Shown in pieces: positions 18,947 to 27,479 of a DNA stretch of 64,000 nt. Each line of letters opens with the position of its first letter. The stretch's first letter is position 1. Source of the DNA: Flavivirga spongiicola (lineage in GTDB: Bacteria > Bacteroidota > Bacteroidia > Flavobacteriales > Flavobacteriaceae); NCBI RefSeq assembly GCF_030540825.1, contig NZ_JAUOEO010000001.1, positions 3,175,001 through 3,239,000 of the forward strand, written 5' to 3'. The notes under the pieces are model-generated. The model worked only from the letters and a program-made list of their open reading frames with translations. It had not been told where the DNA came from and ran no database searches. A program made the position numbers and the translations under genes.

Positions 18947-18949
18947 AAA

Positions 18950-20569
18950 ATGAAAAAAAATAATATAAAAATCTTAGGGCTATTTGCTATGATAGCTTTA
19001 ATACTAAGTTGTGAAAAGGAATTAGATTTAGCACCTTTAGATCAAGTATCGGATGCTTCATTTTGGAAATCTGCAAGTGATTTTGAAAAGGCAGCTAATG
19101 CTTTTTATTTTTCATTAAGGAGTGCTGCTAATGGTACTTATGATCAAAATTCAGATATTACTGTAGGGCATTCAAGAAACGGTACCAGTGCTGGTCAACT
19201 ACTTTTAGACGATGGTCCTGGTTGGGGTGGAGCTTATGGTAGCATTAGAGCAGCCACTAGAATAACTGAAAATTACGAACTGGCTGAAGCGATACAATCA
19301 GAAACTAAAAGATACGCAGCCGAAGCACGCTTTTTCAGAGCGCAAACTTATCATAATTTAGTGCGTACTTTTGGAGGTGTTCCATTAATTAGAACTGTTT
19401 TAACTTTAGATTCTGAAGAATTAGATGCTCCAAGAGCTTCTAGAGAAGAAGTCGTAGCTTATATTTTAGAAGATATAGACTGGGCTATTGCTAATTTGCC
19501 TTTAGAAAGCGAACTAGCCAGTAATGAAAAAGGACGGGTAACGCAAGGCGCCGCTTTGGCTTTAAAATCAAGAATGTTTTTATATGAAGGAACCTGGGCT
19601 AAATATCATGCAACAGGAGCCGATGCCAATTCATATTTTACACATTCTATAAACGCCTCGCAAGCTCTAATAGATTCTGGTGAGTACGAAATTTATATGG
19701 GTGGTTCAACAGATGCTGCCTATAGACATCTATTTATTGAGGAAGGTGAAGGGAGTAAGGAGTCTATTTTGGCAAGACGTTATAATGAAGAACGGGAAAT
19801 ATTTCATAACACTTCCAGATGGGTTTCTACAAATCATAATTCCCCAACCAAAATGTTGGCAGATATGTATGTATGTACGGATGGTTTACCTATTAGTATT
19901 TCTCCATTATTTCAAGGCTATGATACTATGGCCTCAGAATTTCAAAACAGAGACCCAAGAATGTCACAAACGATGATAATTCCTGGCTCCGTAGTTCTCA
20001 ATCTTGGAGATGATATTTCCATACCTAATATTGGTGGAAGCTCTGGAAGTACCAGATCGGGTTATTTACCCTATAAATTTTTCTCAGATAACGAAGAGTC
20101 TCAATTGGGTAGATGTTATTATGATTATATGGTTATCCGTTATGCAGAGGTGTTATTAAATCATGCAGAGGCTTTATATGAGAAAAACGGAAGCATTTCT
20201 GACTCAGAATTGGATTTAACCATAAATCAATTGAGAGATCGTGTTGGGTTAACACATTTAACCAATGGTTTAGCTACTGGAAATGCTTTAAATATGCTTT
20301 GGCAGATTAGAAATGAAAGAACTGTAGAGTTAGCTTACGAAGGCTTTAGATATGATGATTTAAGACGATGGAAAGAATCAGAAAATTTTCTTCCTGTTAA
20401 TTTACTAGGTGTGAAATATGACGGTACTGATTTTCCTGTTGATGGCAATGGTTTTATTATTGCCGATGATGAAGGTAGTAGATCTTGGGATCAAAAATTG
20501 TACTTATATCCAATCCCTGTCGAGCAAATTAAACTTAATCCGAACCTAACACAAAACCCAGGGTGGTAA
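18950..20569 (+). CDS. SusD/RagB nutrient-binding outer-membrane lipoprotein
   Basis: The protein has 539 residues. The lipobox is LILSC (Cys21), followed by the usual ELDLAPLDQVSDASFW. SusD landmarks: AEARFFRAQTYHNLVRTFGG (TPR-like helix), YMVIRYAEVLLNHAEALYE, and the C-terminal NERTVELAYEGFRYDDLRRW with YPIPVEQIKLNPNLTQNPGW. It forms the lid of the SusC channel and captures the substrate at the cell surface. It starts three bases after the SusC stop, so the two are translated together. Confidence 0.95.
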   Translation: MKKNNIKILGLFAMIALILSCEKELDLAPLDQVSDASFWKSASDFEKAANAFYFSLRSAANGTYDQNSDITVGHSRNGTSAGQLLLDDGPGWGGAYGSIRAATRITENYELAEAIQSETKRYAAEARFFRAQTYHNLVRTFGGVPLIRTVLTLDSEELDAPRASREEVVAYILEDIDWAIANLPLESELASNEKGRVTQGAALALKSRMFLYEGTWAKYHATGADANSYFTHSINASQALIDSGEYEIYMGGSTDAAYRHLFIEEGEGSKESILARRYNEEREIFHNTSRWVSTNHNSPTKMLADMYVCTDGLPISISPLFQGYDTMASEFQNRDPRMSQTMIIPGSVVLNLGDDISIPNIGGSSGSTRSGYLPYKFFSDNEESQLGRCYYDYMVIRYAEVLLNHAEALYEKNGSISDSELDLTINQLRDRVGLTHLTNGLATGNALNMLWQIRNERTVELAYEGFRYDDLRRWKESENFLPVNLLGVKYDGTDFPVDGNGFIIADDEGSRSWDQKLYLYPIPVEQIKLNPNLTQNPGW

Positions 20570-20601
20570 TGTTAGGTAACATATTAACTAAAATATACAA
20601 A

Positions 20602-21522
20602 ATGAAAAACAACATATTATACTTAATAATTTTGTGTTTAGTATGCACAAATTGTGATATCCCATTAGACTATCAATATAGAGTAGATAATAGATTAGAA
20701 GGAAAGGATGAGTTAACGCTTACTCATTCTAACCCTGCAACAGGTCTTGCATACACGGAAGCTGAATTAGCAGCATTAAATTATGATCCAACCCTGGAGG
20801 ACTTTTTTATTGACAATGTAGATTTAACATTAACCATACAAGCACAACCCTTAACTGTTGAGGTGATAAATACTAGTACATCAAATGTTATAGCCACTTT
20901 AGATGTTACGGAAAATAATGGAAGTTATATAGCCAATTTTTCCTCAACAGTTGCAGAAATGGGAGTAGGTATTGGTGATAATGTCAAAATAGCTTTTAAA
21001 GTTACTTATGACAATAAAGGTGAAGAAGGATTTGACTATAATGCCGTACTATCTTATGATTTTATAATTAGAGATAAATCACCTAACCTAGCACTAAATA
21101 AACCTGCAACCGCCTCTGCTGAAGCTTGGGGAACAGTTGCAGCCAGTGCAGTTGATGGTGTTCAAAACGGAGGTTACCCAAATATTATTCATACCAATGA
21201 AGCAGACGGAGAAGATTCTTGGTTTGAAGTAGATTTAGGAGCTGTTGTTAATGTTAGACAGGTTAATATATGGAATAGAGCTGATTGTTGTGCAGATCGT
21301 TTAACCAATTACCACATATTTATTTCTGAAACACCATTTACAGCTTCAACAGTGCAAGGAATACAAGCACAAGCAGGTGTAACTGATGTTCACGAAGAAG
21401 GTACAGCAGGTTTTCCTTCCAAGCATGAAGGTATTAATGTAAATGGAAGGTATGTACGCCTTCAACTCGACTCGACTTCTGGTAGCAGATCCATAAATAT
21501 GGCTGAGTTTGAGGTGTATTAA
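20602..21522 (+). CDS. Lipoprotein with C-terminal discoidin (F5/8 type C) domain
   Basis: The start is taken at ATG 20602 (MKNNILYLI); an in-frame ATG at 20563 overlaps the SusD stop and would spoil the signal peptide. The lipobox LVCTNC gives a surface or periplasmic lipoprotein of 306 residues. The middle (about 60-165) looks like an immunoglobulin-like beta domain. The C-terminal 140 residues are a discoidin fold: LALNKPATASAEAW at its start, a WFEVDLGAVVNVRQVNIWNR strand pair and GRYVRLQLDS near the end. Its place after susC and susD is that of SusE/SusF-type glycan-binding proteins, so it probably binds the imported substrate. A terminator follows. Confidence 0.8.
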   Translation: MKNNILYLIILCLVCTNCDIPLDYQYRVDNRLEGKDELTLTHSNPATGLAYTEAELAALNYDPTLEDFFIDNVDLTLTIQAQPLTVEVINTSTSNVIATLDVTENNGSYIANFSSTVAEMGVGIGDNVKIAFKVTYDNKGEEGFDYNAVLSYDFIIRDKSPNLALNKPATASAEAWGTVAASAVDGVQNGGYPNIIHTNEADGEDSWFEVDLGAVVNVRQVNIWNRADCCADRLTNYHIFISETPFTASTVQGIQAQAGVTDVHEEGTAGFPSKHEGINVNGRYVRLQLDSTSGSRSINMAEFEVY

Positions 21523-21563
21523 AAAACAGTTAGTTTTTGAGTTATTATACTGGCTTTTTTAAG

Positions 21564-21592
21564 GAGGTTGTTTGAAAAGACAACCTCTTTTT
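21564..21592 (+). terminator. Rho-independent terminator after the SusCD operon
   Basis: GAGGTTGT and ACAACCTC form a perfect eight-base stem with an eight-base loop, followed by a T-run. It ends the sigma/FecR/SusC/SusD/discoidin operon. Confidence 0.8.
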
Positions 21593-21709
21593 ATATTTTA
21601 TCCCCTTTTAAATCAAGATGTTAGAATGGGCTGTATGAATGCAACTAATCGTAATTACTTAGGTCGAACACACGTTGGTAGATAAAATTAAACTAATTGA
21701 TAATATAGT

Positions 21710-21969
21710 ATGTTTATGGCTTTTCCTCTTGTAGATGTCTGTCAATTCTATACCAAGGGGATTGATGAAAGAGGATCATTTCCAGGAAGAGTTTTAGGGC
21801 CAATAAATAATGAAACAATAGAGCAATTGATCTTGCGCCTTACACGAATCGATTATATAATGGTATCACCAGATCTAGCAAAAAAATGTACAAGAGCAAA
21901 GTTTGTAATGGGGAGGAACATTGGTTTCTTTCTGATCATTATCCGGTAATTGCCGAATTTGTATTTTAG
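21710..21969 (+). pseudogene. C-terminal relic of an endonuclease/exonuclease/phosphatase (EEP) family gene
   Basis: One frame reads GSFPGRVLGPINNETIEQL and LTRIDYIMVSPDLAKKC. After a frame change the adjoining frame reads EEHWFLSDHYPVIAEFVF and a stop at 21967-21969. RIDYI followed by SDHYPV is the classical C-terminal pair of EEP-family enzymes (Asp/His of the active site). The N-terminal two-thirds of the family is absent and the visible part needs a frameshift to join. EEP genes often accompany SusCD loci, so this may once have been the operon's enzyme. Confidence 0.7.
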
Positions 21970-22224
21970 AAATAGTAATTTGCAATTGCAATTTTTGGAA
22001 TAAAATTTCAATATCAAAAGAATTTTATTTTTGTTAAAACCGATTAATAATATTGTATACATCTCGATACAAGAGATTATGTGTTTTCTAAGGTGTTTTT
22101 ATTGAATTAATAGTGTTTGGATGAATAGAAGGGAAAATACATATGGTATAAATAAATGTAGTGATTTACAGTGTAAAAGAGCATGTAAAAAAGTAATTCA
22201 GATATTCAGTAAGTTATTATTTTA
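21970..22224. other. Intergenic AT-rich stretch
   Basis: I see no gene or strong structure. It separates the EEP relic from the tRNA-like repeat. Confidence 0.4.
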
Positions 22225-22375
22225 AAAAGAAAAGCGATTTATAGGGAGTCTCGCTGTAGTTCAGGGATGGCATTCAATACCACTCTTAGGTACTAAACGA
22301 AAAGCCCTTGAAAACAATATGATAATCAAATATTTATAAACTTTGAAAGTGGTTCCTCCAGTAGTTCACCATATT
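22225..22375 (+). repeat. Degenerate att-like direct repeat: tRNA-Phe 3' end and flank, far copy
   Basis: Bases 22297-22361 match 33131-33196 at 55 of 66 aligned positions by eye, in the same orientation. The matched sequence at 33 kb is the tRNA-Phe terminator plus the last bases of the tRNA gene (GTGGTACCTCCAG there, GTGGTTCCTCCAG here). Weaker ordered similarity extends left to about 22225 (GATTTA, GGGA, GTCT, GGGATG, ATTCAA). The copy has lost the terminator stem pairing and the rest of the tRNA. It is what an old attachment site at the distal end of an island would look like. Confidence 0.65.
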
Positions 22376-22401
22376 ACACTTCACTTCTATATAACTATAA
22401 C

Positions 22402-22496
22402 TGTGTGCATCTGTATGCACATTTTGAGTACTTCATTATTTTGTAAATATATTTGTGTGTTTCTTTATACTAGTGAGTATACGAGAGTATATTTGT
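22402..22496 (+). repeat. Structured dispersed repeat, copy 2
   Basis: Its two hairpins match those of copy 1 at 12936-13034. The first is around 22402-22421, the second has the stem 22473-22482/22487-22496 with the same GAGA loop (TATAC-GAGA-GTATA against TATGC-GAGA-GCATA). The remaining sequence to the first gene of the peptide cluster (to 22960) is AT-rich without recognisable features. Confidence 0.6.
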
Positions 22497-22960
22497 GAGC
22501 AACCATGATATTGATGAGCTTTCATTTAAGATGGAAATAAAAACAACTCTACTTTTAACCTTATAAATATTTGATGTTTTTAATTAGAAATGGTATTAAT
22601 CAACTTGAAGAGAAATATGCTATCAAGAATCATGGTTTCCAATAATACTAAACCTGCTTTTATAATAATATAACTTCCACTTAGTAGAGAATTGACGAAT
22701 ATGTATGTAAATTGTGATTAATATGAAACCTTTTTTTTATAAGTAAAAAAGTATATTGTGCTACGTTATTTACAAATTTTAAGAATACAATTTTAGGCTT
22801 AACAGAGTGACAAGTATTTTAATACTTACTACGTTGTTGCTCGTTTTATTGATGTTACCCACAGTAAATAACACAGTCTCTCAAACTTAATAGAATAGTC
22901 CAAGGGCTATATATTGAAAATTTTTGTTTAAAATATTTTAAACCCAAATATCTATCTATT

Positions 22961-24553
22961 ATGGATAATTGTATACAAGCGACTAAAAAAATATTGACTT
23001 CACATGATATAAAACATACCTCAAAATATTTAAAAGATAGTATTCTGTCTCATCCAGATTACCCCAGTTTATTATCTATATCGGATACTCTAGAAAAGTA
23101 CTATATCGAAACTTTAGCAGTAAAATTAGATTTCGAAAAACTTTTAGAAATGCCATTGCCTTCTATTGTTCAAGTGAAAGTTAAAAGGCAACATTTGTTT
23201 TTTGTGTTAAAAAGTGTGTTCGATAACAAAGTTTCCTATTACGATAATAAGAATAAATTAATAGAATCTTCTAAAGAAGACTTTTTAAAAATATGGACAG
23301 GTATTTGTTTATTAGTTGAAACAACTGAAGATTCTAAGGAAAAAGACATAGAAAAAAAGATTACTTCAAGACGAACATTAAACATTTTAATAGGAAGTAT
23401 TGCTTTGTTATTGTTGAGTTGGACTGTGATTGTTTTTTTTAATTCTGAAGTGAGAATCAATACATCTTCCACATTTTACACTATTACCTACACTTTTTTA
23501 AAATTCATAGGAATAACCGTAGGTGTGTTTTTGTTATGGTTTGATGTAGACCAATACAATCCTACCTTGCAAAGTTTTTGTATGGGTGATAGCAAAAAAA
23601 CTAATTGTAATGCCGTGTTGGGTTCAAAACACGCCAAGTTATTAGATGGAACACTTAGCTTAAGTCTTTTAAGCTTTTCTTATTTTTTTGGAACATTATC
23701 TTTTTTACTAGTTTATGATTTTTTACCAACTGCATTAGCCATATTAGAAGTATTGAGTTTTATAAGCATACCAATTCTAATCATTTCAATCTATTATCAG
23801 GCAGTAGTTATAAAACAATGGTGTAAGTTCTGCATCATTATTCAAGGGGTGCTTATTGCTGAAATTGTAATTTCTTTTTTCAGTAAGTTTTATAAAATTC
23901 CAATAGAAAATGAAACACTTCCTTTACTATGGGCTCTATTATTAATTCCAATACTAGGTTGGAAAGTTATAAAACCGCTGTTAGAACAAGAAAAAGAAAC
24001 CAATGTATATAAACGCTTGCTAAAAAAAATAAAAAACAATCCAGATGTTTTAGAAGGCTTATTAATAAAATCCAGAAAAATAGAAGGAACTACAGAAGGT
24101 TTGGGAATTTCAATTAACCAAGAAAAAAAAGTTAAATACCATGTTGTAAAAGTATGTAATCCTTATTGTGGACCCTGTGCCAAAGCACACCCAATTTTAG
24201 AAGATTTGGTGAACGCAGGTAAAATAAATTTACAAATATTATTTACAGCTAGGTCTAGTAAGGATACCAAGGGTAAACCAGTAAGTCATTTTTTAGCTAT
24301 AGATGAACAAGGAAATAAAACTAAAACCCAACAAGCCCTAGACGATTGGTATCATGCTGAAGAAAAAGATTATGAAGTATTTGCAAGTAAATATCCCATG
24401 AACGGAGAACTTGAGAAACAAAACAATAAAATAGAAGCGATGAGAAACTGGTGCGAAGCAGAACATATTACACATACACCTACCATATTTATTAATGAGT
24501 ATGAGTTGCCTAAAGAATATAGTGTAGAAGATTTAAAAGAAGTATTACAGTAA
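22961..24553 (+). CDS. C39-like/VKOR/thioredoxin fusion: disulfide-forming enzyme of the peptide cluster
   Basis: The protein has 530 residues. Residues 1-125 resemble a C39 peptidase-like domain (HPDYPSLLSISDTLEKY, then PLPSIVQVKVKRQHLFFVL) but lack the DCGP catalytic motif. Residues about 135-340 are a vitamin K epoxide reductase membrane domain, with a Cys pair near 206/215 (FCMGDSKKTNC) and the redox CxxC in QWCKFC (about 288-291). A C-terminal thioredoxin-like domain follows, with YCGPC near 402-406. VKOR domains oxidise a partner thioredoxin, which then introduces disulfides into exported proteins. The next gene encodes a four-Cys peptide, the obvious client. The C39-like domain may recognise its leader peptide, as in transporters with inactive C39 domains. 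Confidence 0.85.
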   Translation: MDNCIQATKKILTSHDIKHTSKYLKDSILSHPDYPSLLSISDTLEKYYIETLAVKLDFEKLLEMPLPSIVQVKVKRQHLFFVLKSVFDNKVSYYDNKNKLIESSKEDFLKIWTGICLLVETTEDSKEKDIEKKITSRRTLNILIGSIALLLLSWTVIVFFNSEVRINTSSTFYTITYTFLKFIGITVGVFLLWFDVDQYNPTLQSFCMGDSKKTNCNAVLGSKHAKLLDGTLSLSLLSFSYFFGTLSFLLVYDFLPTALAILEVLSFISIPILIISIYYQAVVIKQWCKFCIIIQGVLIAEIVISFFSKFYKIPIENETLPLLWALLLIPILGWKVIKPLLEQEKETNVYKRLLKKIKNNPDVLEGLLIKSRKIEGTTEGLGISINQEKKVKYHVVKVCNPYCGPCAKAHPILEDLVNAGKINLQILFTARSSKDTKGKPVSHFLAIDEQGNKTKTQQALDDWYHAEEKDYEVFASKYPMNGELEKQNNKIEAMRNWCEAEHITHTPTIFINEYELPKEYSVEDLKEVLQ

Positions 24554-24668
24554 AAAAACTCAAAGTAAAAACTTTGGGCGCAAACAATATCCTTTCGCGA
24601 AGGGCAGACACAAACCTTGAGTGTCTTTAACTGTTCAAGGCAAAAATAAATATTTAAATTTTAATAAA

Positions 24669-24884
24669 ATGAAAAAATTAAGTTTAAAAAACCTGAAATT
24701 AGAAGAAGGCTCTATGCTTAAAACGAACCAACTTAAAACTATCTTTGGTGGTTATGTTGGTTACAGTACCCCTGGTGAGGTTCGGATTTGTGAAACAGAT
24801 GCTCATTGCGATCAAGGTGAGTATTGTCATGAGCCAATAAATGTAGAACCAGGTCAAGATAATAAATTTTGCTGGGCTTACTAA
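24669..24884 (+). CDS. Double-glycine-leader, four-cysteine peptide precursor
   Basis: The precursor has 71 residues from ATG 24669 (MKKLSLKNL). An in-frame start further left would add an unlikely N-terminus. The leader is Lys/Leu-rich and ends LKTIFGG (27-28), a Gly-Gly cleavage site of the kind cut by C39 peptidase transporters; similar leaders occur in the GG-Bacteroidales natural-product precursors. The predicted core (29-71, 43 residues) has Cys at 41, 47, 53 and 68, enough for two disulfides, and Tyr at 29, 32, 52 and 71. Tyr52 lies in an acidic setting (DQGEYCHE), suited to sulfation. The CETDAHCDQGEYC part resembles small Cys-rich extracellular modules. Few Ser/Thr are present, so a lanthipeptide is unlikely. 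Confidence 0.8.
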   Translation: MKKLSLKNLKLEEGSMLKTNQLKTIFGGYVGYSTPGEVRICETDAHCDQGEYCHEPINVEPGQDNKFCWAY

Positions 24885-24908
24885 CTAACTTCTAAGAAGT
24901 ATTGCTTT

Positions 24909-24945
24909 AAAGAGGCTATTTAAATAATTAAAAAGCCTCTTTTTA
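24909..24945 (+). terminator. Terminator after peptide gene
   Basis: AAAGAGGCT and AGCCTCTTT form a nine-base stem followed by T's. It would let the precursor transcript accumulate apart from the export genes downstream, a common arrangement for small peptide precursors. Confidence 0.75.
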
Positions 24946-25062
24946 ATATTACTTTCAGGTAAATATTACTTAAACAAAGAAAAGACGCTTTTCTAAGAGA
25001 AGTAAATAACTCACTAGAGTATGCTTTGATAAGCTCTAAACCTTCATCTTTTATATAAATGA

Positions 25063-25242
25063 ATCAAAAAAATAGGGGGTTATATCTGGTATAAAGCAAT
25101 AAGGTTTAAAATAAATAAAAATAAAGTGGTATATAAATTTAGAATTGAAGCATGGTATGCATCTCAAATACTTGTACCGTTTGAACCTGTAGAATTCAAT
25201 AATTTACCAGGTTTAATATTAGAATTGAAAGATACTTATTAA
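25063..25242 (+). pseudogene. C-terminal-region relic of a GLPGLI-family gene
   Basis: An open frame without a start codon reads GGYIWYKAIRFK and then RIEAWYASQILVPFEPVEF, NNLPGLILELKDTY and a stop. GLPGLI-family proteins have the order AGYxCYKA, AWYTxxIPVxxGP, GLPGLILE, so the match is direct. The defining GLPGLI is changed to NLPGLI, and the N-terminal half is missing. It lies between the peptide gene and its transporter; GLPGLI genes are often found near Bacteroidota export clusters. It is probably a remnant rather than a working small gene. Confidence 0.65.
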
Positions 25243-25265
25243 CAGATTAATGTTTTAAAATTATT

Positions 25266-27479
25266 TTGAAAAAACCTTTTCCTTTTTACAAACAACCAGA
25301 TGGTAAAGACTGTGGTCCTACTTGTTTGCGAATTATAGCAAAGCACTATGGTAAATTAATTTCATTGCAAGATGTAAGAGATTTATCAGAGACTACAAGA
25401 GCAGGAAGTAATCTTTTAAAACTTAGTGATGCATCAGAAGCCATCGGGTTTAAATCGTTGGGTGTTAAGTTAGATTTCAATAAGCTTAAAGAAGCTCCTT
25501 TACCTCTTATTGTACATTGGAACAAAAACCATTTTGTGGTCGTCTATAAAATAAAAAAAGATGTGGTATATATATCGGACCCTTCTTATGGTTTGATTAC
25601 CTATCCCAAAGCCGAGTTTATTCCCCGTTGGATGGGGAATAATGCTACAGAGGATACCAAAGAAGGAATTGCATTGTTGTTAGAAGTTACTCCTAAATTT
25701 AAAGAATTGGACTGGGAAGAGACCGACAAAAAGTCGTTTCGTTTTCTGTTTCAATATTTGTTTAAATACAAAAATCTGTTGTTGCAATTGGTTATAGGTT
25801 TGTTGGTAGGAAGTATGCTCCAATTAATCTTTCCTTTTTTAACCCAAAGTATTGTAGATGTTGGGATCCAAAACCAAGATATTGATTTTATCTATATGGT
25901 TTTAATTGCTCAAATCATGTTGTTTTTGGGACAAACCAGTGTCGGTATTTTTAGAAGTTGGATTTTATTGCACCTAAGTACTCGAATTAATATTTCGTTA
26001 GTCTCTGATTTTTTTATAAAATTGATGAATCTTCCCATTGCATATTTCGATTCTAGAATGACAGGAGATATCATGCAACGAATTAACGATCACAGTCGTA
26101 TAGAAAGTTTATTAACAGGGTCTACATTAAACACCCTGTTTTCCATGGTGAATTTATTTGTTTTTGGAGCAGTTCTTCTTTATTACAGCACCTCTATTTT
26201 TTTCATATTTGCTATTGGAAGCATCGTTTATGTTCTGTGGATTTTATTCTTTTTAAAACGTAGAAAAGAATTGGATTACAAACGTTTTTCTCAAATGAGT
26301 CAAGAGCAAAGTACCGTTATAGAGCTTATTAATGGGATGCAAGAAATAAAAATGAACAATGCAGAAAAACAAAAACGTTGGAAATGGGAATACGTCCAAG
26401 CTCGTTTGTTTAAAGTTTCCATGCAAAGTTTGACATTGGAACAAACTCAAGGAGTCGGTTCTTCATTTATAAACCAAGCTAAAAATATTCTCATAACTTT
26501 TACTTCAGCGTTGTTGGTTATCGAAGGGAATATCACATTGGGTATGATGTTATCCATTCAATATATTATTGGGCAGTTAAACGGTCCTATTGGGCAATTG
26601 GTGAGTTTCGTACAAATCATACAAGATGCTAAAATAAGTTTAGAACGCCTAGGAGAAATACATGATAAAGAAGATGAAGAAAGTAAACAGAAACATTTAA
26701 TTTCTGACATAAAACCCGATCAGGATTTAAAACTCAAGAATGCTACCTATAGATACATGGGGAATGACGAAAATGTTATTAAGGGAATTAGTATGCAAAT
26801 TCCTTCCAATAAAATTACCGCTATAGTTGGAGCTAGTGGGAGTGGTAAAACCACCTTAATGAAAATTCTTTTAAAATTTTATAATATCGAAAAAGGAAAT
26901 ATTATGTATGGCGAGCATTATTTAAAAGCACTATCATACAAAGCGTGGCGTGCCAATTGCGGCGTGGTGATGCAAGAAGGCTATGTGTTTAACGATACCA
27001 TTGCCTATAACATTGCTGTAGGCGAAGATATCATAGACGAAGAACGTTTAATACAAGCTACAAAAGTGGCTAACATTTATGATTTTATACAATCTCTCCC
27101 TTTGGGTTTTAACACTAAAATAGGGAATGAAGGCGTAGGTGTAAGTACCGGGCAAAAACAGCGTTTATTTATTGCTAGGGCTGTTTATAAAAATCCTAAT
27201 TTGTTGTTTTTTGATGAAGCAACGTCTGCTTTAGATGCGAAAAATGAACGTATCATCATGGAGAATTTAAATAAGTTCTTTAAAGATAAAACAGTTGTTA
27301 TTATTGCTCATCGTTTAAGTACTGTTAAAAATGCAGATCAAATTATAGTTCTTGATGATGGCAAGATAAAAGAATCTGGTAAGCACAGAGAATTGATAGA
27401 ACAACGAGGATTCTATTACAATTTAGTAAAAAATCAATTAGAATTAGAAAAATTAAGTAGCGAGACAGCAGATGCCTAA
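25266..27479 (+). CDS. C39-peptidase ABC exporter (PCAT) for the Gly-Gly peptide
   Basis: The protein has 737 residues, probably from TTG 25266 (no ATG precedes the conserved C39 start). Residues 1-140 form a C39 peptidase: KQPDGKDCGPTCLRI holds the catalytic Cys, NKNHFVVV the His and YISDPSYG the Asp. Residues about 165-450 are six membrane helices of an ABC type 1 exporter. The ATPase domain has Walker A GASGSGKTTLM (near 521), signature STGQKQR and Walker B LLFFDEATSALD. It should cut the leader after Gly-Gly and export the core peptide. The adaptor gene overlaps its last eight bases. Confidence 0.95.
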   Translation: MKKPFPFYKQPDGKDCGPTCLRIIAKHYGKLISLQDVRDLSETTRAGSNLLKLSDASEAIGFKSLGVKLDFNKLKEAPLPLIVHWNKNHFVVVYKIKKDVVYISDPSYGLITYPKAEFIPRWMGNNATEDTKEGIALLLEVTPKFKELDWEETDKKSFRFLFQYLFKYKNLLLQLVIGLLVGSMLQLIFPFLTQSIVDVGIQNQDIDFIYMVLIAQIMLFLGQTSVGIFRSWILLHLSTRINISLVSDFFIKLMNLPIAYFDSRMTGDIMQRINDHSRIESLLTGSTLNTLFSMVNLFVFGAVLLYYSTSIFFIFAIGSIVYVLWILFFLKRRKELDYKRFSQMSQEQSTVIELINGMQEIKMNNAEKQKRWKWEYVQARLFKVSMQSLTLEQTQGVGSSFINQAKNILITFTSALLVIEGNITLGMMLSIQYIIGQLNGPIGQLVSFVQIIQDAKISLERLGEIHDKEDEESKQKHLISDIKPDQDLKLKNATYRYMGNDENVIKGISMQIPSNKITAIVGASGSGKTTLMKILLKFYNIEKGNIMYGEHYLKALSYKAWRANCGVVMQEGYVFNDTIAYNIAVGEDIIDEERLIQATKVANIYDFIQSLPLGFNTKIGNEGVGVSTGQKQRLFIARAVYKNPNLLFFDEATSALDAKNERIIMENLNKFFKDKTVVIIAHRLSTVKNADQIIVLDDGKIKESGKHRELIEQRGFYYNLVKNQLELEKLSSETADA

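Noticed and set aside
21853..22062. Minus-strand open frame over the EEP relic
   Set aside because: Low-complexity Lys/Ile/Asn-rich translation opposite recognisable EEP sequence.
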